Notes: a model not told the origin generated them from the sequence alone. A DNA stretch of 64,000 nt from Kineothrix alysoides (GCF_000732725.1 NZ_JPNB01000001.1:992001-1056000); one strand, 5' to 3'; shown: positions 25,727 through 35,889, numbered from the stretch's first letter. Translations and numbers: made by a program.

Positions 25727-28144
25727 ATGGCACAACCGTATAACCACAGAGAGATTGAAGAAAAATGGCGCAAGGAATGGGAAAATAAGCCCGTGAACGT
25801 TAACGATGGAAAAAAGCCTAAATATTACTGCCTGGATATGTTCCCGTATCCGTCTGGAAACGGACTTCACGTAGGGCATTGGAGAGGATATGTGATTTCT
25901 GACGTATGGAGTCGTTATAAGATGTTGAACGGCGGACACTATATCATTCATCCCATGGGTTGGGACGCTTTCGGTCTTCCGGCGGAGAATTATGCGATTA
26001 AGATGGGTGTGCATCCTGCGAAGTCCACAGCACAGAACGTGGCGAATATCAAGAAACAGATCAATCAGATAGCGGCGCTCTATGATTGGGATATGGAGGT
26101 CAATACGACGGATCCTGATTTTTATAAGTGGACGCAATGGATATTTGTGAAGATGTTCAAGGAAGGGCTGGCCTATCAGAAAGAGATGCCGATTAACTGG
26201 TGTCCTTCCTGCAAGACCGGACTCGCTAACGAAGAAGTAGTAAACGGACAGTGTGAGCGCTGTGGTTCGGAAGTGACCAAGAAGAATCTGAATCAGTGGA
26301 TGCTGCGCATTACCAAATATGCGGACCGTCTCCTTGAGGATCTGGATAAACTGGATTGGCCGGAGAAGGTTAAGAAGATGCAGTCCGAATGGATCGGGCG
26401 TTCTTACGGGGCGGAAGTGGATTTCAAGGTAGATGGAAGCGAGGAAGCGATTACCGTCTATACCACAAGGCCGGATACCCTTTACGGGGCGACATTCATG
26501 GTACTGGCACCGGAACACAAGCTGGCAGCAGGTCTGGCAACTCCGGATACGAAGGCGGCTGTGGATAAGTATATTCAGGATGCTGCTAATAAATCCAATG
26601 TGGACAGACTTCAGGACAAAGAAAAGACGGGTGTATTTACGGGCTCCTATGCCGTGAATCCGTTAAACGGCGCCAAGACTCCGATTTGGCTCTCAGATTA
26701 TGTGCTGGCAGACTACGGAACGGGAGCTATCATGTGCGTACCCGCTCACGATGACCGTGATTTTGAATTTGCTACCAAGTTCAATATTCCGATTGTTCAG
26801 GTTATTGCCAAGGACGGAAAAGAAATAGAAAATATGGCCGAGGCGTATACCGAGGCGGTGGGAACGATGATCAATTCCGGCGAATGGAACGGCATGGAGT
26901 CTGCCGTTTTAAAGAAGGAAGCTCCGATTATGATCGAGGAGCTTGGCTTTGGTCATAAGACGACGAATTATAAGCTCCGCGACTGGGTATTCTCACGTCA
27001 GCGTTATTGGGGGGAACCGATTCCGATCGTGCATTGCCCTAAGTGCGGCTGTGTGCCTGTGCCGGAGGAGGAATTGCCGCTGCTTCTGCCGGAGGTGGAG
27101 TCTTACCAGCCGACAGGAACCGGCGAATCACCGCTTGCGGGCATTGATGAATGGGTAAATACCACATGTCCTGCCTGTGGTGCGCCTGCCAAGAGAGAGA
27201 CGAACACCATGCCCCAGTGGGCAGGATCTTCATGGTATTTCCTGCGTTACGTGGACAGCAAGAACGATAATCAGCTGGTGAGCAGAGAAAAGGCTGACAA
27301 ATTCCTTCCGGTAGATATGTATATAGGAGGCGTGGAGCATGCGGTACTTCATTTGCTTTATTCCAGATTTTATACGAAGTTCCTGTGCGATATCGGGGTT
27401 GTCGACTTCGACGAACCCTTTACCAAGCTGTTCAATCAGGGAATGATTACCGGAAAGAACGGTATTAAGATGAGTAAATCCAAAGGAAATGTAGTGTCAC
27501 CCGACAATCTGGTGAATGACTATGGCTGCGATTCCTTAAGATTATATGAGCTTTTCGTAGGGCCGCCGGAATTGGATTCGGAGTGGGACGACAGAGGAAT
27601 CGACGGAGTGTATCGCTTTATTACGCGCTTCTGGAATCTCGTAACGGAAAATAAGGATAAGAATGTGGAAGCGACCAAGGAGATGCTGAAGGTTCGCAAC
27701 AAGATGATTGCCGATATCTCACAGCGCTTGGAGAATTTCAGCTTGAATACGGTAGTATCCGGCTTTATGGAATACAACAACAAGATGATCGATATGGCCA
27801 GAAACGGGGGAATCGACAAGGATACGCTAAAGACAGCCGTTATCCTGCTATCTCCCTTTGCACCTCATATCGGCGAGGAGCTGTGGCGTCAGTTAGGCGA
27901 GGCAGATTCCGTATTCCATGCGGTATGGCCTGTGGCAGATGAAAGCGCGATGGTAGATGATGAAAAGGAAATTGCCGTACAGATGAACGGCAAGACGAAG
28001 ATTGTCATTAAGATGCCCGTGGATATTACGAAGGAAGCGGCGATTGCCGCGGGTAAGGAAGCGCTGGGAACGAAGCTTGCGGGGGAAATCGTAAAAGAAA
28101 TTTATGTTCCCGGGAAAATTGTCAATATCGTAGTAAAGCCATAA
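25727..28144 (+). CDS. leuS: Leucine--tRNA ligase
   Basis: LeuS charges tRNA-Leu in the cytosol and edits mischarged products. The class I signature HIGH appears as HVGH in PYPSGNGLHVGHWRGY (about residues 42-57). The CP1 editing domain spans about 220-415 (TTRPDTLYGATFMVLAPEH, and CVPAHDDRDFEFA). Zn-ribbon-like Cys pairs are CPSCKTG...CERCG. The second signature is KMSKS in GIKMSKSKGNVVSPD. 805 residues is normal for the bacterial form. The start follows GAGGAAGAG; an in-frame ATG at 25676 would add residues from within the leader and is less likely. Confidence 0.98.
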   Translation: MAQPYNHREIEEKWRKEWENKPVNVNDGKKPKYYCLDMFPYPSGNGLHVGHWRGYVISDVWSRYKMLNGGHYIIHPMGWDAFGLPAENYAIKMGVHPAKSTAQNVANIKKQINQIAALYDWDMEVNTTDPDFYKWTQWIFVKMFKEGLAYQKEMPINWCPSCKTGLANEEVVNGQCERCGSEVTKKNLNQWMLRITKYADRLLEDLDKLDWPEKVKKMQSEWIGRSYGAEVDFKVDGSEEAITVYTTRPDTLYGATFMVLAPEHKLAAGLATPDTKAAVDKYIQDAANKSNVDRLQDKEKTGVFTGSYAVNPLNGAKTPIWLSDYVLADYGTGAIMCVPAHDDRDFEFATKFNIPIVQVIAKDGKEIENMAEAYTEAVGTMINSGEWNGMESAVLKKEAPIMIEELGFGHKTTNYKLRDWVFSRQRYWGEPIPIVHCPKCGCVPVPEEELPLLLPEVESYQPTGTGESPLAGIDEWVNTTCPACGAPAKRETNTMPQWAGSSWYFLRYVDSKNDNQLVSREKADKFLPVDMYIGGVEHAVLHLLYSRFYTKFLCDIGVVDFDEPFTKLFNQGMITGKNGIKMSKSKGNVVSPDNLVNDYGCDSLRLYELFVGPPELDSEWDDRGIDGVYRFITRFWNLVTENKDKNVEATKEMLKVRNKMIADISQRLENFSLNTVVSGFMEYNNKMIDMARNGGIDKDTLKTAVILLSPFAPHIGEELWRQLGEADSVFHAVWPVADESAMVDDEKEIAVQMNGKTKIVIKMPVDITKEAAIAAGKEALGTKLAGEIVKEIYVPGKIVNIVVKP

Positions 28145-28263
28145 AGCAATAAATCAGGAAAAGTACGCGCAGTTGCGTATCGTTTGCCCGGAGGGATTTT
28201 TAGATTATTGGAAGGAAAAACATTCACATGTTAAGTCAGCAAAGTTTTTCCTATGATATAAGA

Positions 28264-28303
28264 AAACAGCGTATGCAGGGAATAAAGCCTGCATACGCTG
28301 TTT
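28264..28303. terminator. Perfect 16-bp-stem terminator between leuS and the convergent minus-strand genes
   Basis: AAACAGCGTATGCAGG (28264-28279) and CCTGCATACGCTGTTT (28288-28303) are exact complements across an 8-base loop. The stem abuts the stop of the minus-strand gene and can serve both directions. Confidence 0.85.
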
Positions 28304-28576
28304 CTAATGTTTTCTCTTTAAAGCCATGAGTTTACTTATCTTCTCAGCTTCCTCAGGGGAGGAGTATTTGCGAAGAGTGGCGGCAATTACGGCGATTTCT
28401 TCATCGTCGAATAAAATATTATTCATCCTTCCCTTTTGCGATACAGACATAAGAAATGGGATTAACTGTTCGCGGGACAGGTTCCGGCTCTCGAAGACGA
28501 GGGTTTGTAAAAATTGCAGTTTATCCCTGTCGATGCCGGCAACGAGGGGATCATCCATCCATTCGTTCTGATTCAT
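28304..28576 (-). CDS. Small acidic protein of unknown function
   Basis: I do not recognise this 90-residue protein. It is charged and helical-looking with no signal peptide, membrane segment or Cys. An EEIAVIAATLRKYSSPEEAE-like C-terminal half suggests helix-turn-helix packing but no known motif. The start at 28576 was chosen because GGAGGTAAC lies just upstream; the longer frame to 28600 would start inside the previous gene without a site. It overlaps the end of the upstream gene by 26 bp, so the two are translated from one mRNA. Confidence 0.7.
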   Translation of the reverse strand: MNQNEWMDDPLVAGIDRDKLQFLQTLVFESRNLSREQLIPFLMSVSQKGRMNNILFDDEEIAVIAATLRKYSSPEEAEKISKLMALKRKH

Positions 28577-29105
28577 AGTTGTTACCTCCAAACATTTCAA
28601 ACATCGCCTTCTGCTCGGGAGAAAGCATGTTCATGAGCATGTCGGCCATATTCATAGTCGAGTGATTATTCGCGGAATAACCGTCGGGATCCGGGGTGGG
28701 CTGCGGGGGCGCTCCAAAAGGGAAACCGCCCTCGAAGCTTTCCGGAAACAGTTCTTTCATCGCTTCGAAGGTGCTGAACATTTCCTTATACATATCCATC
28801 GAACGGAAAAGACCTGCGATTTGTTCTACCTTTTGTTTTTCTTCCTGTGTACAATAGGGAAGAATCTCGGAGCATATTTTACTGATATTGAATTCTTCTT
28901 TCTTAATCGCGCAGCTGCGCAGTTCATAAGAATGTGACTGATAATAAGAAAGGGTATGCTGCAGCTCAAGAAACTTTATATAAATTGCTAATTGTTTCTG
29001 TAGCGGGCTGTCGAAATAAGGGATAATAATTTTTAACATCTGAATATGATTGCTTGTAGATAGGACATCGAAAGATGTTATTTTGTCTTGCTTTTTTTCT
29101 TCCAT
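28551..29105 (-). CDS. Conserved-looking cytosolic protein of unknown function
   Basis: 184 residues starting MEEKKQDKITSFDVLSTSN. The first ~125 residues are predicted helical (KIIIPYFDSPLQKQLAIYIK). The tail is Pro/Gly/Asn-rich and ends in a Met-rich segment (MNMADMLMNMLSPEQKAMFE). The overall plan, a helical body plus a C-terminal short amphipathic Met-rich peptide, is shared with other unannotated Lachnospiraceae proteins as far as I recall, with no assigned function. The start at 29105 was preferred over 29240 because the longer N-terminus runs through non-coding-looking sequence. It is first of a two-gene unit with the 90-residue protein. Confidence 0.7.
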   Translation of the reverse strand: MEEKKQDKITSFDVLSTSNHIQMLKIIIPYFDSPLQKQLAIYIKFLELQHTLSYYQSHSYELRSCAIKKEEFNISKICSEILPYCTQEEKQKVEQIAGLFRSMDMYKEMFSTFEAMKELFPESFEGGFPFGAPPQPTPDPDGYSANNHSTMNMADMLMNMLSPEQKAMFEMFGGNNYESERMDG

Positions 29106-29273
29106 AAAATCCCTTACCCCTTTGTTATCATAAAATCTTATGTACATAAAAGTGAAAATATACGTATTTCCATGCGTATAATAGCATTGCTGCATGGTAG
29201 GACTGATAGATAGCAGTATTGCTATAACAATATTGTACACATCGGTACCGCAGAGGGTAAGTCCTCATCGGAC

Positions 29274-29302
29274 AAGAGAAAATAGGCTCAGGAGAGCCTA
29301 TC
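29274..29302 (-). terminator. Terminator of the Cys/Gly-rich gene
   Basis: On the minus strand GATAGGCTC, TCCT, GAGCCTAT then TTTTCTCTT form a short stem with a 4-base loop and T run. The remaining sequence between this point and 29105 holds no gene that I can see; it should contain the promoter for the two unknown genes. Confidence 0.7.
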
Positions 29303-29369
29303 TTCAAGATGTGTAGTTGAAATCAGAAAAGCTCTAACTTTGCATTTTTCATCTGATTCCGTAGGGGCT

Positions 29370-29606
29370 TTAGCAGAAGGAATTCCCTCCGCAGCAGCTA
29401 AGGATAAGCAGGATAAATATGATGCTGTCGCAGCCACCGTTAGAATTTCCGCCTAAGATGCCGCCGCCACAGCCGCCGCCGCAGCCACTATTGTTGTTTC
29501 CGCCGCATACGCAGAGCAAAAGAATTATCCAAAGTATAGAATTACATCCGGAGTTGCTATCGCTTACTCCGCCACAGCCACATCCTGTTGCTGTTAAATC
29601 ACTCAT
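29370..29606 (-). CDS. Cys/Gly-rich small hydrophobic protein (chorion-class high-cysteine HCB-like)
   Basis: 78 residues built as two similar halves: a CGCGG or CGGGCGGG cluster and a hydrophobic stretch ending in cysteines (SILWIILLLCVCGG, SIIFILLILSCCGG). About a dozen residues are Cys. Proteins of this design are widespread in Clostridia and often carry the odd automatic name chorion class high-cysteine HCB protein 13. Their function is not established; a spore-coat or membrane-associated role is only a guess. GGAGGC precedes the start at 29606; an in-frame ATG at 29621 is less likely. Confidence 0.78.
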   Translation of the reverse strand: MSDLTATGCGCGGVSDSNSGCNSILWIILLLCVCGGNNNSGCGGGCGGGILGGNSNGGCDSIIFILLILSCCGGNSFC

Positions 29607-29837
29607 AAATTTTGCCTCCAAAAAAATTTTATTTATGGTTTATACTATGATGGATAGCATGTTTTTGTTTCCTGAATTATTAAAAAGAAATATAGAAATT
29701 TTTTTAAAAAAATAGTACTATAAATCGACAAAATACTTGAATTAATTGCGTGGTATTAGTAATATGTTAGTATATGTTATTTTATAATTCGGGGAATATA
29801 TAGCATAACAGATAATTGATACAAAGGAGACAGGCAA

Positions 29838-30995
29838 ATGGCAGCGGAAAGGCAGACAGTTTCGGGCAGGCAATTCCGTACGAAAGCAGATTATGAAGCC
29901 GCACTCAGGGATAAGAAGAAAATAGACATCATTAGATCTAAGACAGATTTGAAAAATCCAAAGGAAGTATTCGCCTTATATGAACAGATGCGGGGCGGAA
30001 TCTACCGGTTCGAGACGACAGTAGGCAACGACTTCGATGATGAAATATATGAACTGGTAGAGCATTACAAAAAGCAGGTAAACAATGGAAAGGGGAAAAA
30101 TAAAAAGAAAAGAAATAAAAGCCATAAAGCGATTAAAGGTGGTAAGAAGATTTCTCTGGAAGACTTCGATGAGGATATGCGCCGGGAAATAGAAGCCCAG
30201 CTGAAGGTGGCAGAGAAGCGCAGGAAGTTAACAGTGATGTTATGTTCTCTGTGTGCTTTAGCCTGTTTTGGATATTTCTTCGTATATTATTTCTTTGCGG
30301 AGAGGACCAGCGCGGATTATGAGCAGTTAGCAGCGCTTAAGGACAGTCAGGTACTTGCCGATTTAGGAGAAAGGGTAATTGTAGTCCGGGGGGAACAGGA
30401 GGAAATAGAACTTCCGGATGTGCTCGATAAATATAAAACTTTACATAATAAGAATAAAAAGCTAATCGGATGGCTAAAAATTGACGATACAATAATAGAT
30501 TATCCTGTAATGCAGACATCCAATAACGAATATTATCTTACGTATAATTTTAATCAGGAATACGATAAGAATGGCAGCATTTTCATGGATTATCAGTGCA
30601 AGGCGTTTCCGCGCTCCCAGAATCTGATATTGTATGGGCATCACATGAAGTCCGGCAAGATGTTCGGTGACTTGGAAAAATATGTGAAAGAGTCTTACTA
30701 TAAAGAGCATAGTGTGATACAATTTGATACGATATATGAAAAAGGCACCTATCAGGTTATGTATGTGTTCAGGGCAAAGGTCTTAAAGGAGAACGATGTT
30801 TCTTTTAAATATTATCAGTTCATAAATGCGAATTCAGCGGAAGAATTCAATTCTTATATGAAAGAGATGGCACAGATGTCTCTGTACGATACCGGGGTAA
30901 CAGCCGAGTACGGTGACGATTTACTGACGCTGTCAACCTGTGACAACTCACAGACGGACGGTAGGTTCGCGGTGGTTGCCAAGAGGATTCAATAA
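29838..30995 (+). CDS. Class B sortase with long cytoplasmic N-terminal extension
   Basis: Sortases cut a C-terminal sorting motif and join the protein to the cell wall. The catalytic domain is at the C-terminus. The His is in YGHHMKSGKMFG (His268), the Cys in LSTCDNSQTDGR (Cys368) and the Arg is Arg376. YPVMQTSNNEYYL is typical of class B. One membrane segment is at about 131-153. Before it lies an unusual 130-residue cytoplasmic region with a KKKRNKSHK basic patch; usual sortases have only a short tail here. AAAGGAGAC is the ribosome site. The stop is 29 bp before the LRR gene, which ends in a sorting signal, so the two form an operon and probably an enzyme-substrate pair. Confidence 0.93.
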   Translation: MAAERQTVSGRQFRTKADYEAALRDKKKIDIIRSKTDLKNPKEVFALYEQMRGGIYRFETTVGNDFDDEIYELVEHYKKQVNNGKGKNKKKRNKSHKAIKGGKKISLEDFDEDMRREIEAQLKVAEKRRKLTVMLCSLCALACFGYFFVYYFFAERTSADYEQLAALKDSQVLADLGERVIVVRGEQEEIELPDVLDKYKTLHNKNKKLIGWLKIDDTIIDYPVMQTSNNEYYLTYNFNQEYDKNGSIFMDYQCKAFPRSQNLILYGHHMKSGKMFGDLEKYVKESYYKEHSVIQFDTIYEKGTYQVMYVFRAKVLKENDVSFKYYQFINANSAEEFNSYMKEMAQMSLYDTGVTAEYGDDLLTLSTCDNSQTDGRFAVVAKRIQ

Positions 30996-31023
30996 AATCG
31001 TTTTACGGCGGAGGAGAGTAGCG

Positions 31024-34000
31024 ATGGCTAAGGGTAAAGATACAAAGAAGAAGAACTTAAAATTACGGAGGCAGCTTAGGAAGACGCTGGGATGTCTGTT
31101 TATGGTTTCGGCGATTATTGTGACGACGATTCCGGTCCAGCCGGTGGAGGCTGAGAGTATACTGGCTTTAGGGAAGTGGATTGTAACGACTGATGCAAAT
31201 ACCAATATTCCTAAAGTTCTTCCCGGTGAAAAGATATATCAGACGGGGGATAGCAATTTCCGGTTTGCCTATGTTGGTTCGACCAATGATAAATATGCGG
31301 TTATAGTTGGGTATAATAAAGAACAAACTTTAAATGGCGGTAATCTTACGATTCCCAATGAAGTGGATGCATATGTAAAATATTCTGATACCGAAGGAAC
31401 GTCAAGGGGATATGCGGCGGCAGCGAAGGACGGAACACCTCTATTTTATGCCAGTGCCACACATAAAGAAACAATTTATATAGATGAGGAGCAATCGGAT
31501 GGGCATGGTGGAACTGTAATCGTAAAGGTAGAAGCCGGCTCAAAGACGGTAATCGATGCATGGAGTCCTTGTTACTATGAGACCTATTCCGTTTGGCATA
31601 ACGCAGTAGATAACACGGATGTACAGCTATATTACCAGGTTATCGAAGATGGTAAAGAGAAGTATGTAGAAATAGACCCCACACGTGACCGTATCCGCTC
31701 TGCTAAGGTAAAGTATATAGGAAGCCAGACTGCGGTGTATGACACTACCGATGGCTATAAGATAGCAGCTGATGGCAGCGCAAGTACTGAGACAGATAGT
31801 GTTTTCGGCGGTAAGAAATTAACGGCATCGAACATTATTAATCTTACAATTGGACCGGATTTGCTGGGTATAGGAAGATATGCATTCTACAATTGTAATA
31901 ATATCAAAAGTATTACCTTTGGAAATGGTTTAAATACGATAGAGCAATATGCGTTTGCTGATTGCGGCAGTTTGAATTTTGTTACTATGCCGATAGAAGC
32001 CAATATTACAATGCTTGGTGATCATGCATTTTACAATTGCGGCAGGCTTCAAAGCTTTGATGTGCCGAGTACCACACAGGCGATTGGAGATTCTTGCTTT
32101 GAAAATTGTAACAGTATGACTAAGATTAATTTAGTTCCTTCGGATAAGATGATCGCATCGAATTTAAGAGCAATAGGATATGATGCGTTTAAAAATTGCA
32201 CCTCTTTGACTGAATTGGTATTGCCGGAAAAATTTTCAGGAGAATGGGAAGGTGCGAGCAACAAAAATAAGTTTCACTTGTCGACAGTAAAGGGATGTAC
32301 AAGTCTCACAAGAATTATGACATATAGTGAAGAATTAGAATTTGTGTCAGATACCGATATTTATACCTTTGCTGATTTTAAAAATGAAGTAGGCAAGAAG
32401 TTTTATCTTGAGGCTCCAGGCTATAAAAGCGGAACCAATAATCAGACAAAAACTCCTACGCATATAATCGCCAATACAGAGCACATAGCATTTAAATACC
32501 TCGGCGTAGACAAATATGAAATTGTTGAGGTGGAGAAGGATGTTAGCAATGTTTATACGGATATTATTTATGCGATTAACCAATACGGAGAGCTGATAAC
32601 CTTTGAAGTCAAAGACAAAAAAAAGGTGCCGAGCATTACGATGCCGGAACAAATCGGTCCATATGGTATTACGGCGATACAAGACGGAAGCTTCAGCGAT
32701 AATTGCTGGATTCAGAAAGTTACAATTCCTGCATCTGTGCTTGATATTCGTAAAGGAGCATTCAGAGGGTGTCATAATTTAAGAGATGTAATTTTTACAA
32801 ATGCTAAAAATGTACAGATGATTGAAGACGGAGCGTTTGCGACACAAACAATTAGGACAACTGCACCTGCACATCTCGCGGGCGACGAGGGAATAAATAA
32901 TGGTTTCTGTGGCGATAATACCTTCTTAAATACCAGCAAGACGATTCCGGCGCCGTATTTGAGTTTCTCAGGTGATATTGTAAATGATTCCGGAGTGAAT
33001 ACCCAGCCATTTAAATATGCTATGAAGGCATCGAATTTTATTAATGTTACGACACAGCCTGATACATATATTACTTATTTCAGCGGCTGGCCTACAAACT
33101 TAACGGTGCAATATAACTTTGTATCAGGGCAGGCGGAATTGATTGGCTATCCGACGAAAGCTGACTTGGTTGCATCTTATGAAAAGGGCGAGGTAGGGGC
33201 GAAAGAAGACATGTTTCCGTACTTGACCGCTGATAGAAAGGCCGCAGCGAGCGGTGCCTTGGCTGCATATAATGGTTGGGATAAGGTGGCAGGTTCGTCC
33301 ACCCAGCCGACAAGCGAACAGCTTGCAATTGTTAATGCAGTTTATAACATGATTATTCCCAGTGGTGTGACTGCTATTAAGACAGGGCTCTTTTCCGGAA
33401 GAGACGCTAATAACAACGTGTTAAGTGAGTATACGTATAAGGATGCCTCTGATAATATAATTATAATAAAGAATGACGAGGTAAAATCCATTACTCTGAT
33501 GAGTATCGATAAGGTAGAGTCGTATGCGTTCTCTAATTTGACCAGTTTGGAAACTTTTAACATGAACGGCGGAACTGCTATCGGCAGTTATGCATTTGAT
33601 AATTGTGACAAGTTAACTTCGGTATCTATAGGACCGAGCGTGATGACTATGGGAATCAGGCCCTTTAAGTCTTGTGCCTTATTGAAGAATGTGTCGATAC
33701 CAAGCAGCGATTATTTGTCCAGCAATAATGCAATTATTTATGGAAAGACAAATGGGGTTAATACAAAGATAATCGAATGCCTGGAGACGAGAGGTGATAA
33801 GAGCGGAAGCACCACGATTGGGCCGGATGAGCTTTCTGGAATTACAAGTATTGAAAAAGAAGCGTTTATGAACTGTGATGGTATTGGTGCGGTAGATTTA
33901 TCCAAATCTACGGTAAAAACTATTCCGGAAAGGTGCTTTGCTGATTATGAATCGGATCCGGATAATCCGACTCAGGGAACCAGGGATAATCGATTAGGAA

Positions 34001-35889
34001 GCGTTATTCTTCCGGCAGGAGCTACGAATATATCCGCGGGAGCATTCTGGAACAGCAATGTATATAGCGTCAGGATTCCGTCAACCGTTAGCTATATAGA
34101 ACCTAACGCATTCTCTTATACGAAAGGTACGGTGGGTGAGTCTGCTCAGCCATGGAATGACAGTACGAAACAGCCTCTTTTTGATGATTCAGAACATAGC
34201 CAGATTACATTTATCTGTTTGAATGAGTCTCCCGCTGCTATTTATGCGGAAAAATATACTTATATCAATACGGAAGAATCCAGCGATTTAAAGGCTAGAT
34301 ATACTGTTTATTTCTTTGATGCGGTAGATCCTCTTAATCCTAAGCCTATTGAAGAACAGTTAGTAATTTCCGGAGATGATGCGACACTGCCTACTCCTCC
34401 GACGCATACCGGATATACGTTTTCACAATGGTATCCGTCAGATGCATATAAGGCTGTTTCGAGAGATATAGAAATCAGCGCTTTGTATACGAAATCGGAT
34501 GCGACGACCTATACCGTAAGATTCTTCAATTATAACAAAGAATTGATGAACGATTATACACAGCAGGTAGTGGAAGGCAAGGATGCGGTGCCGCCTGCCG
34601 CAGACAAGATGGTGGTAGAAGGAAAGGTATTTACCGGTTGGGACAGATCCTATTCCAATATTACATCAGCAGTGGATATTTATGCTACTTACGTAGATAA
34701 AATAGCGGGAACCTATACGGTAACGTTCTGGGCAGATATGGAAATGACAACCATGGTAGGTAAGCCTCAGCAGGTGGCATCCGGAGATAGTGCGATAGAA
34801 CCGGCACATCCCACTAAGACGGGATATACCTTCAGCGGATGGTATCCGGCAACGGCATGGCAGAAAGTGACGAAGGATCTGGATGTTGTTGCGATGTTTA
34901 CGTCCGGCAGCGGTACTGATGATAATGGCAATAATAATGGTAATAATGGTAATAACAATAACGGCAATAATAGTGGAGGCAATAACAGCGGAGGCAATAA
35001 CAGCGGAGGAAGTAGTAGCAACAATTCCGTTTCCGGTAACAGTACGAAATATACAGTTACGGTTAGCGGAGGAAGCGGAAGTGGCGACTATACGCCGGGT
35101 ACCATTGTTAATATCAACGCATATGCGACTGCGGACGGTCAGGTGTTCGATAAGTGGACGAGCTCTTCGGCAGGAGTAGGATTTGTAAATGCGAGTGCGA
35201 TATCCACATCATTTACTATGCCGGCAAACAATGTGGCAATTACAGCGAACCAAAAAGCAGGAAAAGCTTCCTCTTCTTCTGTATCGGGCAATGCAAGAAA
35301 CACGCTTCGCAATTCGACGACAGGTGTCGATGTGACAAAGAGCGGTATCTCTAATACGGATTTGGTGTCGGCAAATGTGAACGGCTCTTCAGACAATTAT
35401 GTGATTAGAATAACGGAGGATGCGCAGGCGACAGCGGCTGTTATAGCGGCTTTGGAAGCGAAGTATGGGGATCTCAGCAACATTGCTTACTGGCCGATGG
35501 ACATCAGTTTGTACGATGAGACGGGACAGACTAAGATAACGGATATAAGCGGAGTAACGGTAGATATTACGTTACCGCTGCCGGATGAACTGATTCAGTA
35601 CGCCGGTAACAACAAGGCTGCAAGCGTAGTAAATTCCCAACTGGAAGAGTTGGGAGCGAAGTTCACAACGATTGACGGAGTACCTTGTATTCAGTTTACG
35701 GCAACACATTTCTCGCCGTACACGATTTATGTAGATAAAGCGAACCTTACGGAAGGACTGGTCGATGCGACGCCTAAGACCGGAGATCCGATTCATCCTA
35801 AGTGGTTCCTTGCAATAGGACTTGCATGCGTTTCTGTTATTTTGTTTGCGAAGAAGGATAAAATACAGCCAAAGGTAAAAACGGCTTAA
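31024..35889 (+). CDS. Giant BspA-type LRR surface protein with InlB-like repeats and PKTGD sorting signal
   Basis: A 1621-residue secreted, wall-anchored protein. A long basic n-region and hydrophobic core end at about residue 45 (VQPVEAES), the likely signal-peptidase site. Several blocks of BspA/LRR_5 repeats follow (GRYAFYNCNNIKSITFGNGL, AFADCGSLNFVTMP, AFKNCTSLTELVLP). Near 1080-1290 are three InlB B-repeat-like units (YTFSQWYPSD, YTFSGWYPATAW), then an Asn/Gly/Ser linker of about 45 residues, a beta-rich module and the terminal domain shared with the next gene. The end is TPKTGD, a hydrophobic segment (WFLAIGLACVSVILFA) and a basic tail, a sorting signal for the adjacent sortase. GGAGGAGAG precedes the start at 31024; the in-frame codon at 30940 lies inside the sortase gene. 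Confidence 0.9.
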   Translation: MAKGKDTKKKNLKLRRQLRKTLGCLFMVSAIIVTTIPVQPVEAESILALGKWIVTTDANTNIPKVLPGEKIYQTGDSNFRFAYVGSTNDKYAVIVGYNKEQTLNGGNLTIPNEVDAYVKYSDTEGTSRGYAAAAKDGTPLFYASATHKETIYIDEEQSDGHGGTVIVKVEAGSKTVIDAWSPCYYETYSVWHNAVDNTDVQLYYQVIEDGKEKYVEIDPTRDRIRSAKVKYIGSQTAVYDTTDGYKIAADGSASTETDSVFGGKKLTASNIINLTIGPDLLGIGRYAFYNCNNIKSITFGNGLNTIEQYAFADCGSLNFVTMPIEANITMLGDHAFYNCGRLQSFDVPSTTQAIGDSCFENCNSMTKINLVPSDKMIASNLRAIGYDAFKNCTSLTELVLPEKFSGEWEGASNKNKFHLSTVKGCTSLTRIMTYSEELEFVSDTDIYTFADFKNEVGKKFYLEAPGYKSGTNNQTKTPTHIIANTEHIAFKYLGVDKYEIVEVEKDVSNVYTDIIYAINQYGELITFEVKDKKKVPSITMPEQIGPYGITAIQDGSFSDNCWIQKVTIPASVLDIRKGAFRGCHNLRDVIFTNAKNVQMIEDGAFATQTIRTTAPAHLAGDEGINNGFCGDNTFLNTSKTIPAPYLSFSGDIVNDSGVNTQPFKYAMKASNFINVTTQPDTYITYFSGWPTNLTVQYNFVSGQAELIGYPTKADLVASYEKGEVGAKEDMFPYLTADRKAAASGALAAYNGWDKVAGSSTQPTSEQLAIVNAVYNMIIPSGVTAIKTGLFSGRDANNNVLSEYTYKDASDNIIIIKNDEVKSITLMSIDKVESYAFSNLTSLETFNMNGGTAIGSYAFDNCDKLTSVSIGPSVMTMGIRPFKSCALLKNVSIPSSDYLSSNNAIIYGKTNGVNTKIIECLETRGDKSGSTTIGPDELSGITSIEKEAFMNCDGIGAVDLSKSTVKTIPERCFADYESDPDNPTQGTRDNRLGSVILPAGATNISAGAFWNSNVYSVRIPSTVSYIEPNAFSYTKGTVGESAQPWNDSTKQPLFDDSEHSQITFICLNESPAAIYAEKYTYINTEESSDLKARYTVYFFDAVDPLNPKPIEEQLVISGDDATLPTPPTHTGYTFSQWYPSDAYKAVSRDIEISALYTKSDATTYTVRFFNYNKELMNDYTQQVVEGKDAVPPAADKMVVEGKVFTGWDRSYSNITSAVDIYATYVDKIAGTYTVTFWADMEMTTMVGKPQQVASGDSAIEPAHPTKTGYTFSGWYPATAWQKVTKDLDVVAMFTSGSGTDDNGNNNGNNGNNNNGNNSGGNNSGGNNSGGSSSNNSVSGNSTKYTVTVSGGSGSGDYTPGTIVNINAYATADGQVFDKWTSSSAGVGFVNASAISTSFTMPANNVAITANQKAGKASSSSVSGNARNTLRNSTTGVDVTKSGISNTDLVSANVNGSSDNYVIRITEDAQATAAVIAALEAKYGDLSNIAYWPMDISLYDETGQTKITDISGVTVDITLPLPDELIQYAGNNKAASVVNSQLEELGAKFTTIDGVPCIQFTATHFSPYTIYVDKANLTEGLVDATPKTGDPIHPKWFLAIGLACVSVILFAKKDKIQPKVKTA

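Noticed and set aside
29722-29736. Possible Spo0A box (TTTTGTCGATTT on the minus strand) between the Cys-rich gene and the sortase
   Set aside because: Only the TGTCGA core matches, and one such site is expected by chance in this amount of A+T-rich sequence.
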